A DNA stretch of 58,973 nucleotides from an uncultured Agathobacter sp. (GTDB taxonomy: Bacteria; Bacillota; Clostridia; Lachnospirales; Lachnospiraceae): NCBI GenBank assembly GCA_945910395.1, contig CAMDYX010000010.1, forward strand, positions 1 to 58,973, read 5' to 3'. Of this stretch, positions 20,101-25,263 are shown piece after piece. The notes under the pieces were generated by a model. The model saw only the letters and a list, made by a program, of their open reading frames with translations, did not search any database and was not told the origin of the DNA. Each line of letters opens with the position of its first letter. Position 1 is the first letter of the stretch. The position numbers were made by a program, and so were the translations under genes.

Positions 20101-20894
20101 CGAGAACCGCTTCGAAGGTTTCCTTCAGCGTTGATGTACCGGAATCTCTGGCAAACGTACCGAGCGGATATACTCGTTCCTACATGGTGCTTCGTGATCA
20201 TGGTACTTCGACAACTGCTTTGACCGATTGGGTAACTCCGGTAAATGGCAAGCTGAACTTTGAGTCAGATTTGTTCTCACCTTATGCAATTATCTGTAAG
20301 GATACTAGAACACCATATAATGTGATTTCCGATGTAGGAGATTCCACTATGGACGCAGTAAGAGATGCAGCCAATCCGATTCTTGCTCCGATTACGAACC
20401 TTATCGAGCTGATCCTTAACAACGCAGATGCGAAAGAGGACGACCAGAAGAATCCATCCAAGAGAGGACATTCCGATAACACCGGTGATGGCACAGAGGA
20501 AGAAAACGGGTATGCAGATTTAGTAAAGCAAACAGAAACAGAAGAGACTGGGGAAAGCGAATCCGAGAATTCTACCGAGAGTAATGTAATCCCGGAGGAT
20601 GAGGATACGGATGATACCTCTGGAAGAGGAACCTTTGTTATCTTAAATCTTCTTTTAACATTAGTCTCCGTCCTGCTTCTTGCCGTTACGATTTTTAGAA
20701 GAAAGAGCTGCAAAGGCAATCTTGTGGCTGCCCTTGCAACCATAATTCTTCTGCTTGTGACTACTGGTTTTGGAAGGGTTGTATTTGTAAATTGGTGGAC
20801 CATAGCCTTTGCAATTCTATTTATCCTGCAGCTTGGTATTTTCTACTATACGAACAACAAGAAGGAAGAGGTTAAAAATGAAGGACGCTTATAA
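5136..20894 (+). CDS. Giant (5252-residue) multidomain surface protein
   Basis: A single uninterrupted frame of 15.8 kb with AGGAG before the ATG. Parts in order: Sec signal peptide (residues 1 to about 43, ending LNVLA); N-terminal region with an InlB-like segment near 632-695; a glycine/serine-rich tract (about 915-1142); further B-repeat-like segments near 1145-1240 and 1868-1918; a stretch of degenerate tyrosine-rich repeats (about 2140-2750); a cluster of InlB B-repeats recognisable by GY.F.GW and TW/AVW endings (about 2958-3668); an Ig-like domain (about 3940-4045); a long D/P/K-rich repeat stalk with DKDGN and YTWTP motifs (about 4056-4850) holding a charged coiled coil (about 4282-4335); a final globular domain (about 4870-5058); and three C-terminal membrane helices (about 5166-5188 and 5196-5240) instead of an LPXTG signal. 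It is most likely a very long adhesin or surface fibre held by its C-terminus. The next gene overlaps its end by 17 bp and begins an acylation enzyme set. Confidence 0.85.
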   Translation: MKRKFKERMKRAIVKLLAASMVIGCFDGLSFGGGSKEKLNVLADNGIITNNQVSEHLPTDYTIAYRADLTPSNSTVPIGDSVIFVPNGYSAGDTTKIYGSVPAGSAVLRHVSYQDIWSLIYTYDSDTFAVWVDRSAEGFDDCVTGDLRNNFTSYYCSGGVVEDLKGRTYVMDKVPYYQQVKIELKRNGVSWYLKDKSEDTTEEIQENIDVYLKADGRYFPLTNNGGGTFTSDYVMAGTYEIWVNYSGEDVNTFYTITVKDTMSTYVPEGGVKKEEASGNCNGKNYSVKRVDGSWAFCSENTYLATVEYEDKLVNLCVLENFKSGSSYEWVQGLYDEANVKPTETKNPDYVQVYNRLSGDVGGYLEDITKNVYKTDENLNKGYYLKAMSLQDYQRYDIYLDLYGANTKTDAFVYNGTASKSDNSGRSPANVNLVQVQLNIRSDKDRTALQDAFVTLRNEDGCDVAFLQYNQEATDKANGENSPYKNSMGDKQIYSYTALMLPGTETYDVFVDEQDVQIKLGPSDSDINTRMGIVDFYALTVPVSLDKKSCDQADITATNGVQKYTLHTEKDENGTLKTETVDGYTYALWVADVFKNPNARVYTVKINPSIDDGDVLSVRNDGDHKLAGQKYYSVNFMQSAEENAAVHRPQRVEEGSTAIKPENPYKRGSSFDSWVKRGESTAYDFSNPILNTTRIDPIFNEPAVFINGFLRTDKFGNFQPDGTCFTLPNLTLFGFSAEDDAIRSMLVEVSNMEQIIIKPTDAVATSLSQGSGVALTSVPASEGYEVGTKSSNSKTVSIYFMTPVSVLKAQNYIRDNFIFIPQKDENGKNLTSEVRVSASDDNMNTTPSTNSVSVNVYNQTWQPISGGVRYNSTLYSGYYYLTGNPTYYPSGSPSSGLNISGSVYIYLNGYTLTSKGSDGSGTTPGGAGIRVPGGSYLYVIGRGTVKATGGRAGNGSSGSSGSGSGNTGGSGGSGGGGAGAGIGTAGGSGGSGGSGDYQSSGWSGSSGSSASSAGYVYNYNASMYVSGGSAGSGGSGGSNGGNLAGGGGGGGGGGAGYQYGSGGGGGGGGGGGGGKEERDCKADLAGTGGKGGSGGRGASSGSSGSEGKKGSYGIFNGTSSSHTGGSGGSGGGASSGSLRTYSATLGITYYSVTFQNAKSNGVTYYDFCNAKGSKFIVAPEYAVKSSKEYFLGWRIKTVGKTIDTSYELTQTTNKRMYQPGEVIEIKPGTYGNLVFQAVLEQKVGIQATSEYEQIPALQYNQPTKYYLYEVRSTLDGVATSLGKNYTIKKDDKEYPLAIDSEPGSNSTILTSLGTYEIFADGEDTGLTVTGVEYDATVDKATVGTEVPYEALRVYVKGYTPETVKLISTTTKAENPPTLRYQGLCDEEGYEGYALYRYERQILDYNDRVTELPKDSYYVLVDGTFVAATETNCYWKKENRAVVSYDKFSLVDGTKTIYYYYDENDEVTTRDVYALLGESPIEPETGLDPVYLQEKNDAGLYKYKVELSEDVITEENTSTYIYQSSQGNISFEPVMKTSAPSEQETKEIDDNTYYAYHLKVVKDGAEQNEVIKGSDGEALVVYVDKNGASILLSEETYAKMVPVYTNVRKIETIPHSVIDKNSTTKGEVRVDYTTITVDIGGNGKLDNVSLKKISNVDEEGRISYGEVIFLDSVAKEGADSRIYTTTRLKDTQDEKTSYALFINGRPVYTTTSVEVDGVVTTQKNIVTTDFGDSNTVRANAYDVNVVTRLDSRADWLPVEEITVNGNPAKKTENAGIYTYSTVSGDNATVFSITSGTDIQLPQFVLDVSSNEAVTKYIDYYNVTFHDNVPGSAENKALRVAVPSKLIVAKGHEAELPGFSITEEKTDTYGTYTVYGDIPTRSGYTFLGWSENSSATAPTYTMGDHNILVTQQTELYAVWQVNTSIGGTVTFNYGTMGANGNLILAGQDKDETGIYNRKTYAVLKLEAFNAEGEKIPALGALDNAATKWNYYRLVRPSEIVYTYTYKTRDAETVIDVFNKNATDPSLPEESQWERAYETDAEAAAFAAEDNTANLIKTYLDLKTNGKIIAGQDLPTQNIYFVYDQTEIYNDAVTVNDGNKADYLSLLLGEKAKEGGTEGEKEPGYVTTQDGEGNGSHVEGKIAYPLTGASYSYSYYDESNVQSVTITVPATPSTLSTTTVDQYFADYRTYEGQYQKYLEDKANTTDIFLKSSSVPNTIAQPAVFSYQYKSGAINKTATVDINDNDSWNAYVGHKENDEIVAGSFSCENTISEQQYTYQYYSVVTAARPSISADADEATWNTYKIALNQYISDYKAYKESSSLKEVEALSITLESGEYTYKTVKVPEEKNVKCSVEVTAIAEDGTITEAQKTLINKFTQDYTDAQAVNNEKGWVFKTDLRSDLSYGQYRYSYDNGAAVQKTVRFKTADYETELQKYTAFVEKAKDSSSHISDVTALKTEERPLISYKYSYYASTTRVSKSDANFESEYIGKKLASVGDDATIEFLKDLSGVEESCTKLEYTWVKTPKAVEVRALSSENNPTTDDIIAFFNNYKTAEDDERIEAGAENTVESLKINYSYPDENADGGIATGTIKWGDDGWDTVMKQEKLALSLNTKTSCSYTYVINEEIPETVTISLFGEDGTTATSTADADLVTYKARLADAENSECKNKITVQLHLVSGTVRGDDFFYYKTKGDTAHKNVSFDDYGESEDGGTVNPDVQKAIDKYNELSKYGAVSKNLEVSVPVGQYSFTNLPTVYNGEIVVYQVSLATDVESKEFITYLERNTDGLQDGYKQNFVSKRDETGTLDKYYTVETESKHADVKDSAGNSTGEDERAIQTDFTLKYQTGTKMVKVVIETDGSFINATDHLPTQIQVSLNGVKASEEYSLSLYPKAKGDGSYIYEQTVKIPENVDIDTMSMNRTQYKFGSQLRSPSTVENDLGYFIYRSEETTTENEVRVFNGKIVEKVANITFVKGTTETVSNMPSGARVFYGKNYVLPVNVPVRKGYSFEGWSVGEQVYQPGYSSMVNSDVTFTATWEPHEYTVTYAEVNDVSDIDDEAKYPKKFTYAQGGTFEVGIPSKSGYIFAGWEAKGATISKKSESDLTAIVPRDEQRNITLTAIWRKAASIGILYENMEEGEFIKPDGTDAEKIAFYQEKTDQEIPAAKRTGYIFKGWTVYNNGETQELVNGETGAVILSDMTCSGELILKANWEPRRYGFTYKLIPYWEGDTDQTIADLRVGKAYTLGLDADNNETRAETTQHIYDTRTLISDPTNADPYYKFAGWTQTINSNITKNLVIGERDYTDTIELTSTWEPERWEIEYQAGKDANGKEVTDATFNSGNPTEYLYATAFKDNPDSDSDGEPDITINGNKIENPVREGYRFTGWTVQQQYEVFVPKVEKRGDEYTFSESGTWKTITKEVVQDADKTHLSFTEDIYVDATDADEEPTKKLTSGNLQIKGAFEVENDESDTSFIKDISLLTHEQLEAMHNEEVTLYTQNTKAKLILTANWEPYEYNLIYHVDYPVEYTQKDSNGNPMPFTNTYDGKWNNAFAWDEYVIGNADKDNKKATKKYAIDLTLIGFSGATRPEMSPDMQDLVDTDKIGAVNYSFVGWSETKPNFVINQAVWAENPDVTAQPEEDYYIQATYYKTGDDSSITYTRNGRYDGDTLNLYAVFERDVYLKGNITFNYSNVSIHDKGDLSTKVVAEGDDAVDELTLTVKRINMLTGEEDKNWTPNAYEGKKTVTIPVAVSENRLTGSASYDFGHFPRADEFGNIFRYEIVAEPIENYTEERELTIYPGEVNFIETYAPDRFEASWNVALVQGRGANKDIPAAIKVMPMYLKDGEWIDLFKEEWVDVETRFITELTYDPEQSAYVGDIFLPSTSLGNTDKERIYSYRLYKVGYESTDGTELNWKFAEYAEGLSFEMGSTRVSKSKNKAMTGTITLQDITAPVIKVTYAPSEDAGTKTLTTGNITLDASVSMTVSAVDDYLKSLEYYWGEPGGPAAEKVDERKWKTMENNDCVVPQEGSQVLYVKAEDLDGNVTYFRSGTITVKGTPTIGGVDPDKQNEEYYPGQGIELPGSDPSDGGSQLPLPTEKEPELENTQVSFKDPESVKGTDKDGNEYEYNPQDKGITEKDPDGTEFKKQYPSNVVTEEQPGDDGSTFTWTPDETTPTDGDGALKEEKPDGTEYEKKYPDGTVTKKEPPQNDGDPTTVITKKPANPEDSDSKETITKTFDLDNNEKYTYYPDDDKIEYKDPDGSNTYEFNPTGGPNGEPQYTKNGIPENPNSNPIDDEIKKKLLDERENLSKEKDDIDKEEEILDQEKERLEEKSKELDKVKDILDDKEEGTTHAKDDKDDTDYEIEYDLKNPSETPAKDSIEKITHTDKDGNKYTETFDEKGKGKDISHTTKDPNGNDVKYQWIPDDKDNPDGSGKFVITDPDNPEHPREYTWTPSGVFPDLLPGSFSPENGTQPAEPSDEEKEIFKDLRKEMEKINDLKDDLTDPNKKKESEPEKAVPALEYQIDLENKQVIATDGDGNRYVWTPDPTDQTYPNGRGTLTMTDKDGNPLPNTEENQKLAQSLKKKLSEKERGTLPYTDSDGNTYDVEYDLRKQDVITRVTDPKTGSPVDDSKKDELEKDLTGDDDPTKTVVHYKDPEKPDQTYDIELPDNKVSTKDPDDDITYTFIPNPSGTEGKLVWTEEDPNGKTYTYTYDPSDNGGNGSFKRTELDENGNPKPDTTKPVLSDKLDDPVGNTTYEQHKKQIYEELKKHQIPQNPDGSYRLDEPGDYDIEILDKDGKPVDDPLSITILDEDKFGDEDVPYPENPNAWHPTGEEGEQERTGKDGTVETEVQGVLDPDKFSFPIDVGVEPGGTPQDGKRNNYTKTVTKGPGAPATKVNNSIQDLILAVLTLTNADGSAIPSSSEDGKMITAMTNALTTPGSEVDILTTVSAQSESQVPTGSKKRLNTKLEQMGGEKIAYLDIRMKAIVTIGNATATEYPITRTASKVSFSVDVPESLANVPSGYTRSYMVLRDHGTSTTALTDWVTPVNGKLNFESDLFSPYAIICKDTRTPYNVISDVGDSTMDAVRDAANPILAPITNLIELILNNADAKEDDQKNPSKRGHSDNTGDGTEEENGYADLVKQTETEETGESESENSTESNVIPEDEDTDDTSGRGTFVILNLLLTLVSVLLLAVTIFRRKSCKGNLVAALATIILLLVTTGFGRVVFVNWWTIAFAILFILQLGIFYYTNNKKEEVKNEGRL
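7880..8560 (+). repeat. Glycine/serine-codon low-complexity tract inside the giant gene
   Basis: About 680 bp made largely of GGT, GGC, GGA and AGC codons, with runs such as GGCGGCGGCGG, encoding a Gly/Ser-rich stretch of roughly 230 residues (about residues 915-1142). It is far more GC-rich than the surrounding DNA. It opens with a GGAGIRV-PGGSYLYVIGRG-type segment that looks like a right-handed beta-helix turn. The tract creates several spurious open frames on both strands, and such runs are prone to replication slippage. Confidence 0.85.
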
Positions 20895-21966
20895 AAACCG
20901 AATCAATATGTTTGATTTCTCAAAGGGAACAGCAATGCTATTGATTTTATCCGTACACACCCTGGGACGTTATGATTTCTTTCATAATTCACCGGCGTTA
21001 TGGTTCTGGATGACGATTGCTTATCCCGGAACAGCGGCCTTATTCCTAGTGATGGGTTATTGGTACAAACAAAAAAGAACCGGGCAGCTCCTTAGGGAGC
21101 TGTGGAGTTCTGCCTTAAAGATTTATGCCATAACAGGCCTCGTTTCCGTGGTTGCTGTTCCTATGTTTTCATGGACAGATCCGGCTTATGCGGAACATAT
21201 TAATTCAAAAACCTTAGGCGTTTTTCTGGGGTATCTGTTAGGATACGACACCAGCGTGATGCTTGGAGATGTGATTGTCTGGGAGATTGGTGCAATGTGG
21301 TATGTGCTAGCATATATCATTGGCATCCTGATTTTAAATCTGATTTTTTCCACGGGATTGCAGGAAAAACATAAATGGATCATAGCTGTTTTTGTTTTTC
21401 CTCTGGCAATCCTGGGATTGGTTTTCGGCAATTCCATGCTTCCCTACTGTCTGCCTCAGGTTCTGGTGACGGTTCAGACGCTGTTTTATGGATACGTGCT
21501 TCGGCAGAATGGTATGATGAACCGAAAATGGAACGTCAAAGACTGGCTGCTTCTGGTACTGGGCTGTGTAGGTACACTGGGAGTCTTTTTTGGTGTTTCT
21601 CTGATTATTGGCGGAATCGGCGGTATGTATAACCGCGCAGCAATGCTGTTTGCAGTTCCTGCGGGAACCATGCTACTTAGACTGGGGCAGTTTTTGCAGA
21701 AGAGAGACTGGTTAATTACGAATCTCATCAGCGTAATCGGAAGCAAAAGTATTCTTCTGATGGCGATTTTTGCAGTGGAAAATGTTGCCATTAACTGGAA
21801 CCATATTGCGAATAGTAATATAATGCCAAAGAATCAAGTGGTCAATGCATTGCTGATTTTAGCACTACGCACAGTGATTTATACAGGAGTTGTATTGTTG
21901 ATTCCAATCATAAATCAACTGTTTGGAAGGATGCGGCTAAGCATTTTGGGAAAAGGCAGGAAATAA
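20878..21966 (+). CDS. Acyltransferase-3 family membrane protein
   Basis: A polytopic membrane protein of 362 residues from ATG 20878, preceded by GAAGGAAGAGG and overlapping the giant gene's last codons by 17 bp; the longer frame to 20809 lies inside the giant gene and has no ribosome site. It has about ten hydrophobic helices. The N-terminus RINMFDFSKGTAMLLILSVHTLG matches the acyltransferase-3 (AT3) pattern, in which the first helix carries a basic residue and an essential His. AT3 proteins move acyl groups across the membrane onto sugars or other surface acceptors. Here the two downstream genes encode an AMP-forming ligase and an acyl carrier protein, which could supply the acyl group, while the gene upstream encodes a giant surface protein. 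The acceptor (that protein or a wall polymer) is inferred only from this context. No SGNH domain is fused. Confidence 0.82.
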   Translation: MKDAYKNRINMFDFSKGTAMLLILSVHTLGRYDFFHNSPALWFWMTIAYPGTAALFLVMGYWYKQKRTGQLLRELWSSALKIYAITGLVSVVAVPMFSWTDPAYAEHINSKTLGVFLGYLLGYDTSVMLGDVIVWEIGAMWYVLAYIIGILILNLIFSTGLQEKHKWIIAVFVFPLAILGLVFGNSMLPYCLPQVLVTVQTLFYGYVLRQNGMMNRKWNVKDWLLLVLGCVGTLGVFFGVSLIIGGIGGMYNRAAMLFAVPAGTMLLRLGQFLQKRDWLITNLISVIGSKSILLMAIFAVENVAINWNHIANSNIMPKNQVVNALLILALRTVIYTGVVLLIPIINQLFGRMRLSILGKGRK

Positions 21967-21969
21967 GTT

Positions 21970-23403
21970 ATGACATTTTATGAATGCCTGGGAAGGTTAT
22001 GCAAGGGCTTTGGGAATACTAAGGCCTTTTGTGATATATATAGAGATAATGCAATCTATACCTATGAGCAGTTCTTTTCGGATGTGAAAAGGTATATGGG
22101 ATATTTTCAAAATTGCAGCGCATATCGTATTGCGATTATGGGTGCCGGTTCCTATGAGTGGGTGTGTCAGGTCTATGGCGCTTTGGCGGTGGGAAAAAAC
22201 ATCATTCCCCTTGATCCATACCAGAATCTGACCAATCTGACAGCAATGCTGCGGTATTCGGAAGCGGAAATGATTTTGCATGATGAACCGGATGCGGAAT
22301 TTGAAAAAGCATTTTCAAAGGAACTGCATCTTTGTTACAGAGGATATATAAAGGAACAGGAGCTTCCTCAAAATCAGCCGCTTTTGCCGGAAAACGGAAC
22401 CATGATGTTTTTTACCTCCGGAACGAATAGCAAAGTCAAGGGAACCATTATTGATTTGGAGCGTTTCTGGAACAGCCTGGAACCGGGCATCCCGATATGG
22501 AACGAAGGAATTACCTTTGGACCGGGGATAAACGGAGAGCAGATTAAAATTTATATTCCAATCCCGATGCAGGCCATTTATGGAAGCTGCATGTGCCTGT
22601 TGTATCTGATGCAGGGAAGCTGTATTTATTTTGGAAATGCTAGAAAATTTGTTACGGAATTGATTGATATTGATCCCCATATTATGGTGGGCGTATCCAC
22701 CATGATTCAGATTCTTTTGCAGGTAAAAAAGCCCCAAAACCTTCAAATGGTCATGTCTTCCGGAGGACCCTGCAAGGAAGAACTCTATCAGTCCGCATTA
22801 GAAAAAGGCTTTGAAATCCGGAATATTTACGGTGCTTCGGAGCTGGGAGGTCTTGCTTTTAACAAGTGCGGGAAAGCGATTTCCCACCTGACACCTCTGA
22901 CCGGAAATGAGATTCGCATTGATGAAAAAAACGTAATCTGGATACGTTCTGCAAATAGGATGTTAGGGTACTACAATATGCCGGAGGAAACGGCAGCACT
23001 CTATGATGGAGAATGGTTTACCCTGGATGATCTGGGTAGCTGGAACGAAGACAAAACATTTCGTATTGAAGGCAGAAGCAAGCATATGATTGCCATGGAA
23101 AATGGCGCCAAGCTTTATCTGGAAGAAATTGAAGAACGGTTGGAAAAGATACCGGAAGTAAAAGAAGCAGGGATTCTTTATCTGAACCAGAAAATTATTG
23201 CGGTACTGGTTGTGGACAGCGATAGTCAGGCTGAGGTTGTGCAAAATGGAATCCGGGAGTACAATAGAGATCAGGAATTTCAGTATAAGATTGCAGAAAG
23301 CTGGATTCGAAAAGAGCCGCTTCCGCGGCTGGAATTAAACAAAATTGCCAGAAAAGTGCTGGAAGAGCAGTATTTGGATAAGAATGAGAGGAAGATACCA
23401 TGA
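21970..23403 (+). CDS. AMP-forming acyl/amino-acid ligase (ANL superfamily, DltA-like role)
   Basis: A 477-residue adenylating enzyme. Visible core motifs: the phosphate-binding loop TSGTNSKVKG (about residues 150-160), the A5-type motif NIYGASE (about 290), the LDDLG motif that replaces the usual TGD (about 352), the hinge GRSKHMIAMENGAKLYLEEIE (about 367-388), and the catalytic lysine region LELNKIARK near the C-terminus. Length is close to that of DltA and free-standing adenylation domains. Such enzymes activate a carboxylic acid with ATP and load it onto a carrier protein's phosphopantetheine arm. The next gene, overlapping by 4 bp (ATGA), is that carrier. The substrate cannot be read from the sequence, so D-alanine, another amino acid or a short acyl acid all remain possible. 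It starts 3 bases after the AT3 stop. Confidence 0.85.
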   Translation: MTFYECLGRLCKGFGNTKAFCDIYRDNAIYTYEQFFSDVKRYMGYFQNCSAYRIAIMGAGSYEWVCQVYGALAVGKNIIPLDPYQNLTNLTAMLRYSEAEMILHDEPDAEFEKAFSKELHLCYRGYIKEQELPQNQPLLPENGTMMFFTSGTNSKVKGTIIDLERFWNSLEPGIPIWNEGITFGPGINGEQIKIYIPIPMQAIYGSCMCLLYLMQGSCIYFGNARKFVTELIDIDPHIMVGVSTMIQILLQVKKPQNLQMVMSSGGPCKEELYQSALEKGFEIRNIYGASELGGLAFNKCGKAISHLTPLTGNEIRIDEKNVIWIRSANRMLGYYNMPEETAALYDGEWFTLDDLGSWNEDKTFRIEGRSKHMIAMENGAKLYLEEIEERLEKIPEVKEAGILYLNQKIIAVLVVDSDSQAEVVQNGIREYNRDQEFQYKIAESWIRKEPLPRLELNKIARKVLEEQYLDKNERKIP

Positions 23404-23630
23404 CAAGAGAAGAAGCAAAAGACGTCGTATTTGAAGCAATTCAGGCCATATTGGATTGCAAAGGTATCTGTCTGACAGAAGAACTGGATTTGGTAGATGA
23501 ATTGGGATTCAGCTCCCTTACCTATTTCATCCTCCTTGCCAGAATCGAAGAGAAGAGCGGCAAGCGAATTCCGGAGCGGAAGGCACGCAGAATGGAAACT
23601 GTAAAGGATATCATCGATGCCTTGCTGTAG
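23400..23630 (+). CDS. Acyl/peptidyl carrier protein (DltC/ACP-like)
   Basis: A 76-residue carrier protein. The phosphopantetheine site is Ser39 in ELGFSSLTYF, where the usual D-S-L is S-S-L; the helix pattern around it and the end (RRMETVKDIIDALL) are typical. Its start overlaps the ligase stop (ATGA), so the two are translationally coupled. With the ligase and the AT3 protein it forms a three-part route: activation, carriage, and transfer at the membrane. No terminator is evident after it before the GGDEF gene 62 bp downstream, so read-through is possible. Confidence 0.88.
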   Translation: MTREEAKDVVFEAIQAILDCKGICLTEELDLVDELGFSSLTYFILLARIEEKSGKRIPERKARRMETVKDIIDALL

Positions 23631-23635
23631 GGGAG

Positions 23636-23680
23636 CTTCTTTTGCCTTGCACATCGCCATTGGCTTAATTTTATTACTAC
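23636..23680 (+). repeat. Short intergenic repeat, copy 1
   Basis: The sequence between the carrier-protein gene and the GGDEF gene contains CTTTTGCC, GCACA, CC-TTGGCTT and TTATTAC in that order. The same words in the same order recur just after the GGDEF gene (25036-25078). The copies thus flank the GGDEF gene as imperfect direct repeats of about 43 bp. No function is assigned. Confidence 0.4.
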
Positions 23681-23692
23681 GGAGCAGATAAA

Positions 23693-25030
23693 ATGGAAAA
23701 AATATGGGAATTTTTTGAGAATCTGAATGAATATGTTTATGCTGCAGATGCGGACAGCTTTGATTTGGTTTATATGAATAGAAAAACCAGAGAAACTTAT
23801 GGAATTACTTCCATGGAAGAGCTTTCCAATAGGAAATGCTATGAGGTTCTGAATGGAAACAGTACTCCCTGTGCGTTCTGCAACAATGCAGATCTTGAGC
23901 CGGGAAAATTCAAAGAATGGAGCTATTATAATCCGATTGTCGGCAAGCACTTGTCATTAAAGGACACCATAATTGAACAGGATGGCAGGCGCTATCGGAT
24001 TGAGATTGCCATTGATGTAAGTGCTCAGGTGCAGCAGGGGAAGGCTCTTTTGGACTACCAGAATCTCGAAAAGCTTGCAAATGAGGGATTTAGAATCGCC
24101 TTACAGGCTCCTACACCTGACAAGACCATTGATGTGATTTTGGAATATCTCGGAAAGGCGCTGCAGGGAGAGAGAACCTATGTTTTTGAGAAGAATTCCG
24201 GTGGTGGGGATGACAACACCTATGAATGGGTGGCAAATGGTGTAACCCCTGAAATCGATAATTTACAGAATCTTCCGCCGGAGGTCTGCGCGAACTGGTA
24301 TCGGAAATTCGGTGAAAATGAAAATATTCTGATTGAAGAGCTGGAGGATATTCGGGAAGAGGACCCTCTGCAGTATGAGAACCTTAAGAGACAGAATATT
24401 CATTCCTTAGCAGTAGTTCCTCTTTTTGATGATGGGAAGGTTATTGGATTTTACGGTGTTGACAATCCACCCGGAGAATCCTTGATTTATGCACAGAATA
24501 TGCTGCAGATTGTGGGACATTTTATCGTTTCCTGCTTAAAAAGACGCAACCTTCTAAAAGAACTAAAGAATATGAGCTATTGTGACCAGCTTACCGGAAT
24601 CGGAAACCGGCATGCCCTGTACGAATACATAGCGAATATAAAAAAGGAAGAGCATATCGGCGTAGTATACTGTGATATCACGGGACTTAAGAGGGTAAAT
24701 GATACGCAGGGCCATGAAGCGGGAGATGATCTGATACTTCTGGCTTGTCAATGCTTAAAGAATGTGTTCGGGCTCTACGGTTTATTCCGAATCGGTGGAG
24801 ATGAACTGTTAGTTCTTTGTCCAAAGATCGGGGAAGATGAACTGAAGGAAAAGGTTCAGGGGGTAAAAAGGGAGATAGAGGATCATGCCGTTGCAATGGC
24901 AATTGGTTCTATATGGAAGAAGGACGGCAGCAAGAATGTGGAAAAGCTGATAACGGAATCAGAGAAGTTGATGTATCAGGATAAAGCTGCGTATTATAAA
25001 AAAATGGGAATTGACAGAAGAAAATACTAG
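23693..25030 (+). CDS. PAS-GAF-GGDEF protein (diguanylate cyclase-like)
   Basis: A soluble 445-residue signalling protein with no membrane helix. Residues about 1-115 are a PAS domain (VYMNRKTRETYGI; a C-x2-C pair in CAFCNNADLEPG), about 130-285 a GAF domain, and about 290-445 a GGDEF domain with DQLTGIGNRHAL, DITGLKRVND and the active-site loop RIGGDELLVL (near residue 368). The loop reads GGDEL rather than GGDEF/GGEEF, so activity is plausible but not certain. The upstream I-site RxxD is not evident. It would make or sense cyclic di-GMP in response to a small-molecule or redox cue. Its position between two adhesin genes fits the common use of this messenger in surface attachment, which is inference. 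The ATG has GGAG 8 bp upstream. Confidence 0.83.
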   Translation: MEKIWEFFENLNEYVYAADADSFDLVYMNRKTRETYGITSMEELSNRKCYEVLNGNSTPCAFCNNADLEPGKFKEWSYYNPIVGKHLSLKDTIIEQDGRRYRIEIAIDVSAQVQQGKALLDYQNLEKLANEGFRIALQAPTPDKTIDVILEYLGKALQGERTYVFEKNSGGGDDNTYEWVANGVTPEIDNLQNLPPEVCANWYRKFGENENILIEELEDIREEDPLQYENLKRQNIHSLAVVPLFDDGKVIGFYGVDNPPGESLIYAQNMLQIVGHFIVSCLKRRNLLKELKNMSYCDQLTGIGNRHALYEYIANIKKEEHIGVVYCDITGLKRVNDTQGHEAGDDLILLACQCLKNVFGLYGLFRIGGDELLVLCPKIGEDELKEKVQGVKREIEDHAVAMAIGSIWKKDGSKNVEKLITESEKLMYQDKAAYYKKMGIDRRKY

Positions 25031-25035
25031 GACGT

Positions 25036-25078
25036 TTCTTCTGCCACGCACAGCACCCTTTGGCTTGGAAATTATTAC
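25036..25078 (+). repeat. Short intergenic repeat, copy 2
   Basis: Second copy of the element at 23636-23680: CTTCTGCC, GCACA, CC-TTTGGCTT and ATTATTAC in the same order. It sits between the GGDEF stop codon and the terminator at 25092. Confidence 0.4.
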
Positions 25079-25091
25079 AATTAATTAAAAG

Positions 25092-25130
25092 GTGGGAAAA
25101 TGAGCAATCGCAAGTTTTCCCACTTTTTTT
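25092..25130 (+). terminator. Intrinsic terminator, repeated copy A
   Basis: The stem GTGGGAAAA/TTTTCCCAC, extended by TG/CA, is followed by eight Ts. It ends the GGDEF transcript. The whole hairpin and about 50 following bases recur at 29212-29302, downstream of the second adhesin gene. In the rest of the intergenic region (25131-25260) I see only AT-rich sequence. Confidence 0.9.
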
Positions 25131-25263
25131 GTTTGCTTCTATTGAGGAAGTGAGATCTTGAGAAACGGAGATTTTGAGGGACTGGATTTGGTGAATTTTG
25201 CTAACTGTGATTCTAAATAGACTAAAAGCGCTGGGATTTTTTAATGAATTTCGCCAATGATTT

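Noticed and set aside
20630-20894. LPXTG-type sorting signal on the giant protein
   Set aside because: No LPXTG or NPQTN-like motif is present before the C-terminal helices, and there are three helices rather than one.
25036-25078. Cyclic di-GMP (GEMM-I) riboswitch suggested by CACGCACAG near the GGDEF gene
   Set aside because: Only about nine bases match. The second conserved half and the tetraloop-receptor parts are missing, and the terminator follows too soon for the full aptamer.
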